DNA of 5,055 nucleotides from the NCBI GenBank assembly GCA_043800545.1, contig JAZDMW010000026.1, forward strand, positions 1 through 5,055, in the 5' to 3' direction. Positions 1-5,002 of this stretch are shown one piece after another (position 1 is the stretch's first letter; each line of letters begins with the position of its first letter). Source of the stretch: 1-14-0-20-39-34 sp043800545 (GTDB taxonomy: Bacteria; Patescibacteriota; Patescibacteriia; Magasanikbacterales; UBA922). Both the position numbers and the translations under genes were made by a program. The notes under the pieces were generated by a model. It was not told the origin of the DNA, did not search any database, and saw nothing but the letters and a program-made list of their open reading frames with translations.

Positions 1-36
1 GTAACTCAATGCGCTTGTTTTGTACCTCGGTAGCAT
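1..36 (-). CDS. possible 5' end of a gene running off the left edge
   Basis: On the minus strand an ATG at 36-34 opens a frame that stays open to the window edge, reading MLPRYKTSALSY. It sits about 43 bases below the start expected from the promoter at 86-114 and has an AGGG, a weak Shine-Dalgarno match, six bases upstream. Twelve codons are too few to identify a protein. The promoter argues for a transcript here, but that transcript could be non-coding or could start translation further left. Low confidence. Confidence 0.3.
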   Translation of the reverse strand, partial: MLPRYKTSALSY

Positions 37-85
37 AATTAACCCTTTCGGGAGCTACTGTCTATGGTGCCATTTAGGCAAGAAA

Positions 86-114
86 ATAATATCATAAAAA
101 AAACACCCTGTCAA
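86..114 (-). promoter_or_regulatory. sigma70-type promoter reading left
   Basis: The minus strand shows TTGACA (114-109), a 17-base spacer, then TATTAT (91-86), which is 6/6 and 5/6 to the housekeeping consensus at ideal spacing. The expected start is near 79. It lies below the stop of the small-gene pair and would drive the partial gene at the left edge. A run of eight T in the spacer is visible. Confidence 0.65.
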
Positions 115-129
115 GGGAGTATTGTGGAT

Positions 130-157
130 GAGGCCAAGGAGCAAACTCCAAGGCCTC
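130..157 (-). other. GC-rich hairpin just after the small-gene operon
   Basis: GAGGCC (130-135) and GGCCTC (152-157) pair, with an inner GGAG/CTCC stem separated by AA/AA and a four-base loop, giving ten base pairs. It begins 14 bases after the stop codon of the second small gene. No T tract follows directly in the minus direction; the nearest one is about 20 bases on, inside the next promoter's spacer. It may protect the 3' end or act as a weak terminator, but it is not a canonical intrinsic terminator. Confidence 0.45.
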
Positions 158-171
158 GGGTGGGTGGGATT

Positions 172-468
172 TTACATCTGACGCCAGTCTCCATCTTCAA
201 GGAAATGGCGTGGTGCGGTAGGTGGAAGAACTTGAACCCTTGTTACCTGAGGTTTTTTCCCAGGAACAAGGGTAAACTGGACGGGATGTCCTGAGTACTC
301 TCGAAGGAGGAACGGATCGCCCTTAATCAATTTGTAGTCAATGACCCTGCAGTCATGGACTCGATATTGAGAGCCCCCTGATCCTGGTAATCTCACGTAG
401 ACCTTGTCGCCAGACCTCTGAGGAGGTCTGTAGTCTACGTATAGGAAACCTTCTGTCGTTGTCGTCAT
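172..468 (-). CDS. small hypothetical protein, second gene of a two-gene operon
   Basis: This is a 98-residue protein that I do not recognise. Its ATG overlaps the stop of the gene before it in an ATGA (468-465). There is no clear Shine-Dalgarno of its own, so translation is probably coupled. There is no signal peptide or membrane segment. The sequence alternates charged and hydrophobic residues in a beta-rich manner: GDKVYVRLPGSGG near residues 20-32 and GHPVQFTLVPGKKPQVTRV near residues 60-78. The second stretch loosely resembles the last strands of cold-shock/OB-fold proteins, which is only an inference. The gene is GC-rich compared with the core genes in the window. A nested hairpin lies within codons 10-25. 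The promoter, the coupling and an intact frame favour a real gene; the function is unknown. Confidence 0.6.
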   Translation of the reverse strand: MTTTTEGFLYVDYRPPQRSGDKVYVRLPGSGGSQYRVHDCRVIDYKLIKGDPFLLREYSGHPVQFTLVPGKKPQVTRVQVLPPTAPRHFLEDGDWRQM

Positions 469-665
469 GCACGCACGATGCGGACGACCTGACAGTTCTT
501 TCCGTTCACACCAGCGAGGCTGATGAAAACTCTCTGCCCAGGAGCAAGGGCCGAATACCTTTCCGAATTTCGGGCACTGTAGAGATGATTAGCGTGAAGA
601 CCCCCACGAGTCTCCAGTGCTTTGACCGTACCACCAGAACAAACTTCTGCCGAAACCTGGTACAT
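465..665 (-). CDS. small hypothetical protein, first gene of a two-gene operon
   Basis: This is a 66-residue protein of unknown function. Two ATGs are possible, at 671 and 665. I choose 665 because a run of six G (678-673) sits seven bases upstream of it, whereas it would be one base from the other ATG. It follows a perfect -35/-10 promoter with a leader of about 42 bases and ends in ATGA shared with the next gene. The protein has no membrane segment or signal peptide. Residues near 40-64 (APGQRVFISLAGVNGK, then CQVVRIV) look like a beta hairpin pair and resemble two stretches in the downstream protein. GC content is high: 34 of 60 bases in 481-540. A small OB- or SH3-like barrel is conceivable but not shown. 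No catalytic motif is visible. Confidence 0.6.
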   Translation of the reverse strand: MYQVSAEVCSGGTVKALETRGGLHANHLYSARNSERYSALAPGQRVFISLAGVNGKNCQVVRIVRA

Positions 666-672
666 TTGCATA

Positions 673-678
673 CCCCCC
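673..678 (-). promoter_or_regulatory. G-run ribosome binding site that decides the start
   Basis: Six consecutive G on the minus strand lie seven bases before the ATG at 665 and only one base before the ATG at 671. The spacing supports the inner start for the first small gene. Confidence 0.5.
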
Positions 679-713
679 TATGGAATGTTATCGTACCCCC
701 AGAAACGTGCAGT

Positions 714-742
714 ATTATATACAAAAAGATAGGCTTTGTCAA
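714..742 (-). promoter_or_regulatory. perfect consensus sigma70 promoter of the small-gene operon
   Basis: On the minus strand TTGACA (742-737) is followed, after exactly 17 bases, by TATAAT (719-714). Both hexamers are 6/6 matches. Transcription is expected to start near 707. A full-consensus promoter suggests strong, largely constitutive transcription of the two small genes. It is back to back with the tRNA promoter; the two -35 boxes are 17 bases apart. Confidence 0.85.
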
Positions 743-759
743 GTTCTGTGTATAAACCC

Positions 760-788
760 TTGACGTATTCACATTTTTTTTGTATAAT
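760..788 (+). promoter_or_regulatory. sigma70 promoter of tRNA-Glu
   Basis: TTGACG (760-765), a 17-base spacer and TATAAT (783-788) place the start near 795, about ten bases before the tRNA. This is a near-consensus promoter, as expected for a stable RNA gene. The spacer contains a run of eight T. Confidence 0.85.
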
Positions 789-805
789 GGGCGTGTTCAA
801 ATTAT

Positions 806-877
806 GGCTCGTTCGTCTAGTGGTTAGGACATTAGGTTTTCATCCTGAAGACAGGGGTCCGATTCCCCTACGAGCTA
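806..877 (+). tRNA. tRNA-Glu (anticodon UUC)
   Basis: The full cloverleaf can be drawn. The acceptor stem is 806-812 with 870-876, with G·U as the first pair. The D stem is GTC/GAC (815-817 with 828-830) around a loop with the conserved GG. The anticodon stem is TTAGG/CCTGA (832-836 with 844-848, one T·G pair). The loop TTTTCAT places TTC at 839-841, which reads GAA and GAG. The T stem is AGGGG/CCCCT (853-857 with 865-869). The discriminator is A877; CCA is not encoded and must be added by the CCA-adding enzyme. The T loop reads TCCGATT, so position 55 is C in place of the almost universal T. It has its own promoter and terminator, forming a single-gene transcription unit. Confidence 0.93.
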
Positions 878-883
878 CAATCC

Positions 884-916
884 AAAAAATACTCTACACT
901 CTGTAGGGTATTTTTT
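884..916 (+). terminator. intrinsic terminator of tRNA-Glu
   Basis: A 15-pair stem (884-898 with 902-916) closes a CTC loop, with one T·G wobble, and ends in six T. The A-rich left arm means the element could also work on the minus strand, though no minus-strand gene reaches it. Confidence 0.88.
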
Positions 917-922
917 ATTCAA

Positions 923-952
923 TTCACGTTTCATATCTATACATGGTATAAT
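923..952 (+). promoter_or_regulatory. extended -10 promoter of the sensor-like gene
   Basis: TGGTATAAT (944-952) is a perfect -10 with the TGn extension. A weak TTCACG (923-928, 4/6 to TTGACA) lies 18 bases upstream. The start is expected near 959, giving a leader of about 37 bases. Confidence 0.65.
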
Positions 953-979
953 ATATGTATTAATCATATTTTTCCTTTT

Positions 980-985
980 GGAGGG
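980..985 (+). promoter_or_regulatory. Shine-Dalgarno GGAGGG that decides the start at 996
   Basis: GGAGGG lies ten bases before the ATG at 996. An alternative TTG start at 978 would overlap this site and add six residues, so it is rejected. Confidence 0.75.
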
Positions 986-995
986 TAATAACAAT

Positions 996-2018
996 ATGAA
1001 ATTTGAAATAACTCTTAAAAAATCATTTTCAATTCTTTTCGGATTTCAGCTAGGACTCATTATTCTATCCGGGGTATTGATTTTTACTTTGTTTAGAAAT
1101 CAAATTAATCTCGCACAAAGTAGAGACACAAGTTTTAATTCATACTTGCTCGCAGATGAATTACGTCAGAGTTCTAATGATCTCACCCGTTTAGCAAGAT
1201 CCTATGTCGCAACAGGAAATCCAGAATTTGAACGTGAATATTGGGCAGTATTAGATATCCGTAATGGAAAAATTCCACGTCCAATAGAATATAACCGTAT
1301 TTATTGGGACTTTGTTTCTGCAACAGGAGAAAAACCTCGTCCTGATGGCGAGGCACAATCATTAAATAAATTGATGCTCCAAGAAGGTTTTACTGATGCT
1401 GAATTAGAAAAACTCACTCTCGCAGAAAAAAATTCCAATGATTTAGTAGTCATAGAACGAGTTGCCATGAATGCAGTAAAAGGTCTTTTTGATGATGGAA
1501 CAGGAAACTTTACTATAAAAAAAGATCCAGATTTTGAAATGGCAAATAGCATCATGAATGGAGAAGACTATTATAAAATCAAAGCAGAAATCATGAAACC
1601 TATTGACGAATTCTATGTAATGTTTGAAGAGAGAACAGGAGCGAATGTTGCAAAATACTTAGAACGTTCCACAATACTCTTTTGGAGTACATTATCCGTG
1701 ATAATTTTTACAACAATCCTCGCTCTATATTCTTTCATTATAATAAAAAGACAAATTAAAAAACGTGAAGAGTACGAACAACAAATATCTGAATTAAATA
1801 AAAATATAGAAAAGAAAGTAAATGAAAAAACAGAAATACTCAAGAAACAAGAGGCATCGCTAAAAGAAGATATAAAAATATTAAAACAAAAAGAAGCAAA
1901 ACTGAAAGAAAGTTACAAACAAACAGAACGTGCAAATGAACTCATGGTGAATAGAGAGTTAAAGATGATTGAATTAAAAAAGGAAATATCTGATATTAAA
2001 AAGAAAGAAAAAAAATAA
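996..2018 (+). CDS. membrane sensor-domain protein without an output domain
   Basis: This 340-residue protein has a first membrane helix near residues 11-33, an extracytoplasmic region of about 190 residues (34-223), a second helix near 226-250, and a Lys/Glu-rich cytoplasmic coiled coil from about 255 to the end. The outer domain has ADELRQSSNDLTRLARSYVATG at 53-74 and LDIRNGKIPRP at 86-96, a pattern I associate with helical-bundle sensor domains of chemotaxis receptors and histidine kinases. The coiled coil ends with NRELKMIELKKEI (319-331), which in full-length kinases stands just before a PAS or kinase core. Here it is followed by only nine residues and a stop. No H-box, ATPase, GGDEF or methyl-accepting domain is present. 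It may act through a partner encoded elsewhere, or be a relic; the intact frame, promoter and terminator favour a functional gene. The ligand is unknown. Confidence 0.85.
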   Translation: MKFEITLKKSFSILFGFQLGLIILSGVLIFTLFRNQINLAQSRDTSFNSYLLADELRQSSNDLTRLARSYVATGNPEFEREYWAVLDIRNGKIPRPIEYNRIYWDFVSATGEKPRPDGEAQSLNKLMLQEGFTDAELEKLTLAEKNSNDLVVIERVAMNAVKGLFDDGTGNFTIKKDPDFEMANSIMNGEDYYKIKAEIMKPIDEFYVMFEERTGANVAKYLERSTILFWSTLSVIIFTTILALYSFIIIKRQIKKREEYEQQISELNKNIEKKVNEKTEILKKQEASLKEDIKILKQKEAKLKESYKQTERANELMVNRELKMIELKKEISDIKKKEKK

Positions 2019-2035
2019 TCGAGAAATTTATTATA

Positions 2036-2063
2036 AAAAGACATCTGTTTCCAGATGTCTTTT
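2036..2063. terminator. bidirectional terminator between convergent genes
   Basis: A perfect 12-pair stem (AAAAGACATCTG with CAGATGTCTTTT) closes a TTTC loop. T tracts follow in both directions, so it can serve the sensor-like gene on plus and the ABC-F gene on minus. Two bases of the ABC-F stop codon (2064-2062) lie in the stem. Confidence 0.88.
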
Positions 2064-2616
2064 ATTTTCTAATTTTTGCGCTGAGCTCAAACCACTCTTC
2101 TTCTTTTTTTTCTAATTGTTTTACTATCTCTCCTATTTTTTCATAATCCTCATGACCATATTTTTGAGGATTCTTTTCTTGCTTTTGTAAAAACTTTCTT
2201 TTTTCTCTTTCTAACACAACAATCTCTTCTTCAATCACCTTCAATGCTTTTCTCAATTCTATTTTCTGTTCTTTTTCTCCTTCTTTTATTTCAATTCTTT
2301 CTTCACTCTGTGGGACTTCTTCTTTTTTCTTTTGTGCAGAAGAAGAATTCTCTAAACTATACACATAATCCTCATAACTTCCAAAATAACGGCGAACGTT
2401 TCCATCTTTTACTTCTACTACCATACTCGCAATTGAATTTACAAATGTACGATTATGACTAATAAAAATCACAGTCCCATTAAAATCTCGTAACGCTCTT
2501 CCAAGTGCTTCAACAGTCTCAAAATCCAAATGATTCGTTGGTTCGTCGAGGAGCATCACATTACTTTTGGAAAGCAAAAAGTCCAGCGAGACAAAGACGA
2601 GCTCTTTCTCCCCCAC
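2062..2616 (-). CDS. ABC-F ATPase, C-terminal part (out of frame with the N-terminal part)
   Basis: This open frame continues the ABC-F protein encoded upstream. Real homology begins at about 2580 (LLSKSNVMLLDEPTNHLD); the first dozen codons, from a GTG at 2616, are the wrong frame of the signature-motif region. It supplies the second-domain Walker B (LLDEPTNHLD), the D-loop and the H-loop (FISHNRTF, with N where ABC-F proteins usually have D). It ends with a charged coiled-coil tail of roughly 85 residues, as in Uup-type ABC-F proteins. Joined to the upstream part with one base removed, the product would be 586 residues, a normal ABC-F length. Alone it has no Walker A and cannot be a working ATPase. 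Confidence 0.8.
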   Translation of the reverse strand: MGEKELVFVSLDFLLSKSNVMLLDEPTNHLDFETVEALGRALRDFNGTVIFISHNRTFVNSIASMVVEVKDGNVRRYFGSYEDYVYSLENSSSAQKKKEEVPQSEERIEIKEGEKEQKIELRKALKVIEEEIVVLEREKRKFLQKQEKNPQKYGHEDYEKIGEIVKQLEKKEEEWFELSAKIRK

Positions 2617-3823
2617 TCAAAACTGCTATCTTCTTTTCTAAATCATCTTTTTTAAATAAAAAATTTCCAGCCATTCTTTTTATTTCTTCATCCAAAATTT
2701 CTCCTTCTGTTCTTCCACGAAGATATCCCCAGACCGTTTCATCTCCATTTAATTCTGCTGGGATATGCTGTGCATAATAAGCAATTTTTGTATCTGGTGC
2801 CCATTTAAATTTTCCATCAATTGGTGGCAATACCAAAGCAAGCGTTTTCAGGAGTGTTGTTTTTCCTTGTCCATTATCTCCAATAATAGCCACTTTTTCT
2901 TTTCTTTCTATATCCAAATTAATATCACTGGCAATTACTTTTTCTTCATATCCAATAGACAAATCTTTAGATTGAAATAAAATACCTTTTTTTTCTTCAA
3001 CATTTGGGATACGAATATGAACAGTACTCAAAGGATCATCAATAGTAATTGTTTCCAATTTTGCTATGGCTTTCATTTTACTTTGTGCAGATTTTGCTTT
3101 GCTCGCTTTATATCTAAAACGATCCACAAATTCTTGCATGTGTTTTTTCTCTCGTTCCACTTTTTTATTATAATTCAAAGCGTATGCTAATCTTTCTTTC
3201 TTATATTCCAAATATTCATCAATTGGTCTTGGATAAAAAATAAAATCTCCAGATTCAATTTCCAGAGTTTCTTCACATGTACGTTTCAAAAATTCACGAT
3301 CATGAGAAACGATAATGAATGCTCCATTATATGTTTGTAAAAATTTTTCCAAAAGAATTTGTGTGTGAACATCCAAATAATTAGTAGGTTCATCTAAAAG
3401 AAAAAGATTCGGTTCTTTCAGCAACATGGATGCCAGACGCAAACGCATATGGTAACCACCAGAAAGAGCAGACATTTTTTGATCCAATTGTGTCGGCTTA
3501 ATCTCAAACCGACTGGCTACCTTTGCACATTGCCAGGAGAGCTTTCCCGTACTTGTTTCCAAAAATTCCATAGCTGTCTGTTCCCCATCTATTTTTTCAT
3601 GCTGTTCAATGTATCCGAGCCGTGTATCTGGAGAGATACGTACCGTTCCTTCATCTGCCTGTTCTTGCTTCAAAAGGATACGAAGGAGTGTAGACTTCCC
3701 TGCTCCGTTTCTTCCAATAAGACCAATCTTCTGTTTTTCTAATACAGTAAAAGAAACGTCTTCTAAAATGACACGTTGACTATATTGTTTAGAAATTTTT
3801 TCTATGTTCAAGAGTACAGACAT
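2561..3823 (-). CDS. ABC-F family ATPase, N-terminal part (frame broken near its end)
   Basis: ABC-F proteins are soluble twin-ATPase factors that bind the ribosomal E site, relieve stalled translation and sometimes give antibiotic resistance; they are not transporters. This 420-residue part has Walker A GRNGAGKST (37-45), signature LSGG near 119, Walker B LLDEPTNYLD near 141-150 and H-loop SHDREF. A basic inter-domain linker follows (about 205-270, with FRYKASKAKSAQSK). The second Walker A is GDNGQGKTT (315-323) and the second signature is LSGGERARLCLAG (402-414). The spacing between the first Walker A and signature leaves no room for a long arm. The frame then shifts in a T5 run (minus strand; plus 2576-2580), giving FAFQK and a stop, while the expected Walker B continues in the next frame. 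No Shine-Dalgarno precedes the ATG. The subfamily cannot be set by eye; a housekeeping role is more likely than resistance. Confidence 0.9.
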   Translation of the reverse strand: MSVLLNIEKISKQYSQRVILEDVSFTVLEKQKIGLIGRNGAGKSTLLRILLKQEQADEGTVRISPDTRLGYIEQHEKIDGEQTAMEFLETSTGKLSWQCAKVASRFEIKPTQLDQKMSALSGGYHMRLRLASMLLKEPNLFLLDEPTNYLDVHTQILLEKFLQTYNGAFIIVSHDREFLKRTCEETLEIESGDFIFYPRPIDEYLEYKKERLAYALNYNKKVEREKKHMQEFVDRFRYKASKAKSAQSKMKAIAKLETITIDDPLSTVHIRIPNVEEKKGILFQSKDLSIGYEEKVIASDINLDIERKEKVAIIGDNGQGKTTLLKTLALVLPPIDGKFKWAPDTKIAYYAQHIPAELNGDETVWGYLRGRTEGEILDEEIKRMAGNFLFKKDDLEKKIAVLSGGERARLCLAGLFAFQK

Positions 3824-3831
3824 ATTGCCAT

Positions 3832-3860
3832 AGAATAACAGAAAAATTCATTTTTGTAAA
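3832..3860 (-). promoter_or_regulatory. probable promoter of the ABC-F gene
   Basis: On the minus strand TTTACA (3860-3855, 5/6) and TATTCT (3837-3832, 4/6) are 17 bases apart. The expected start, near 3825, is about two bases before the ATG at 3823, so the mRNA would be practically leaderless, which agrees with the lack of a Shine-Dalgarno. Confidence 0.5.
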
Positions 3861-3866
3861 GACTTC

Positions 3867-3895
3867 TTGACGCAAACTCCATTTCCACGTATAAT
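3867..3895 (+). promoter_or_regulatory. sigma70 promoter of tsaD
   Basis: TTGACG (3867-3872), a 17-base spacer and TATAAT (3890-3895) give 5/6 and 6/6 matches and a start near 3902. The resulting leader of about 38 bases contains no Shine-Dalgarno. The promoter is divergent from that of ABC-F, with the two -35 boxes six bases apart. Confidence 0.8.
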
Positions 3896-3922
3896 TGCTC
3901 AATTCCAAACATACTGTTTTTT

Positions 3923-3931
3923 TGGTACAAT
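3923..3931 (+). promoter_or_regulatory. possible second, extended -10 promoter for tsaD
   Basis: TGGTACAAT (TGn plus TACAAT) places a start near 3938, one or two bases before the tsaD ATG. No good -35 is seen (TTCCAA at 3903-3908). If used, it would make a leaderless tsaD mRNA. Confidence 0.4.
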
Positions 3932-3939
3932 AGACACAT

Positions 3940-4734
3940 ATGAAAATTCTTGCCATTGAGTCCTCTTGCGATGACACCTCGGTCGCATTCCTTGATGCAA
4001 CTGATGAAAAAATTACCATTCTTGCAGAAAAAACCGCAAGTCAAATTGAGGTACACAAAAAATACGGAGGGGTAGTTCCAGAAATAGCCGGGCGTGAACA
4101 TGCAGAAAATATCATGCCTGTAGTGGAGGAAGTCATTGGAAAACAAGAAAAGCCTGATGTTATTGCTGTTACTTCTGGTCCTGGACTCATCACCGGACTC
4201 ATTGTTGGTGTAGAAGTCGCAAAAGCACTTTCTTACCTCTGGAATGTTCCCATTGTTTCTGTAAACCACATAGAGGGACATATTCACTCCCCTATACTCA
4301 ATAACGGAGATGTGTCCCTCAAAAATATTAAACTCCCAGCAATTTGTCTTACTGTATCTGGAGGTCATACAGAAATTGTTCATATACAAAAATGGGGAGA
4401 ATATAAACGAGTTGGAGGAACTCGAGATGATGCTGCTGGTGAGACTTTCGATAAAGCTGCAAAAATGTTGGGGTTAGAATATCCAGGTGGACCAAAAATT
4501 TCCAAACTTGCCCTCACAGGAAATCCAAAGGCAATACAATTTCCACGACCAATGGTACATAAGGATACCTATGATTTTAGTTTTGCTGGACTCAAAACTT
4601 CAGCACTGTATTGGCTTAGGGATAATAAACTCAAAAAAGAAAATTCATTTTTTTCTCGCATATTTTCCCAAAAAGAATTACCATCAATGATTTTTGCGCT
4701 TCCCTCGAACAAGCCATTATTGATGTGCTCGTAG
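3940..4734 (+). CDS. tsaD: tRNA t6A37 threonylcarbamoyltransferase TsaD, N-terminal part (frame broken)
   Basis: TsaD, with TsaB and TsaE, moves threonylcarbamoyl from the TsaC-made adenylate to A37 of tRNAs reading ANN codons; it acts in the cytoplasm and is nearly universal. Visible Kae1/TsaD hallmarks are ESSCDDT (7-13), VPEIAGREHAENI (46-58), and the metal-binding histidines in NHIEGH (H110 and H114). VSGGHTE (139-145), DDAAGETFDKAA (163-174), YPGGP (181-185) and FSFAGLKTS (213-221) follow. After about residue 230 the frame goes wrong: the last 35 or so codons include an unrelated tail and stop at 4734, while the conserved C-terminal part continues in the -1 frame. The ATG is preceded by no Shine-Dalgarno, but the start matches the family's first residues. 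A repaired product would be about 351 residues, normal for TsaD. Confidence 0.93.
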   Translation: MKILAIESSCDDTSVAFLDATDEKITILAEKTASQIEVHKKYGGVVPEIAGREHAENIMPVVEEVIGKQEKPDVIAVTSGPGLITGLIVGVEVAKALSYLWNVPIVSVNHIEGHIHSPILNNGDVSLKNIKLPAICLTVSGGHTEIVHIQKWGEYKRVGGTRDDAAGETFDKAAKMLGLEYPGGPKISKLALTGNPKAIQFPRPMVHKDTYDFSFAGLKTSALYWLRDNKLKKENSFFSRIFSQKELPSMIFALPSNKPLLMCS

Positions 4735-4994
4735 AAAAAACTTTTAAAGTTGCAGAAGATTTGAAACCAAAAACCATTATGCTCGTTGGTGGTGTTTCTG
4801 CAAATAAAAAACTCAGAGAAACTTTGCAAAAAAGAGCAGAAGAAAAGAATATGCAATTTATTACAACAAATATCACCTACTCCATGGATAATGCAGCCAT
4901 GATTGGTGCAGCAGCATATACCAAAGCAAAAAACAAAGAATTTACAAATTGGACAGAATTAGAAGCCAATCCAAATTGGCATATAACTGGATAA
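4725..4994 (+). CDS. tsaD: TsaD, C-terminal part (-1 frame relative to the N-terminal part)
   Basis: This frame holds the rest of TsaD. It is open from 4629, and recognisable TsaD sequence starts by about 4686, reading INDFCASLEQAIIDVLVEKT. The GTG at 4725 is only the first nominal start codon and not a likely real one. It carries LVGGVSANKKLRETL, the sugar-kinase-like fold's conserved GGV-AN segment, and YSMDNAAMIGAAAY, whose Asp is the third metal ligand of the family. The protein ends with HITG and TAA at 4992-4994. Alone, this fragment lacks the metal-binding histidines and nucleotide-site elements of the first half. The two parts must come from one gene. Confidence 0.85.
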   Translation: MLVEKTFKVAEDLKPKTIMLVGGVSANKKLRETLQKRAEEKNMQFITTNITYSMDNAAMIGAAAYTKAKNKEFTNWTELEANPNWHITG

Positions 4995-5002
4995 AACTCC
5001 TC

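Noticed and set aside
64..294. 76-codon plus-strand frame
   Set aside because: It crosses a minus-strand promoter and a hairpin and lies antisense to the second small gene; no expression signal was seen on plus.
459..755. 98-codon plus-strand frame opposite the small genes
   Set aside because: It is antisense to two coupled minus-strand genes with a perfect promoter, runs through that promoter, and has neither a promoter nor a Shine-Dalgarno of its own.
506..772. 88-codon minus-strand frame
   Set aside because: It overlaps the first small gene in another frame and starts upstream of the mapped promoter, so its start would not be transcribed from it.
978..995. TTG start giving six extra residues to the sensor-like protein
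   Set aside because: The added codons are the Shine-Dalgarno and spacer; the ATG at 996 with GGAGGG upstream fits better.
2576..2600. Programmed +1 frameshift in ABC-F
   Set aside because: No in-frame stop at the slip codon, no internal Shine-Dalgarno at the right distance, and ABC-F genes are not known for recoding; a homopolymer indel is simpler.
3808..4389. 193-codon minus-strand frame opposite tsaD
   Set aside because: It is a shadow of tsaD, whose conserved motifs fix the coding strand, and its composition (many Cys, Phe, Asn) is typical of antisense reading.
4648..4675. Programmed -1 frameshift in tsaD
   Set aside because: T7 and A5 runs are present, but in the reading frame they do not form a good X-XXY-YYZ heptamer, and no downstream stem was found by eye.
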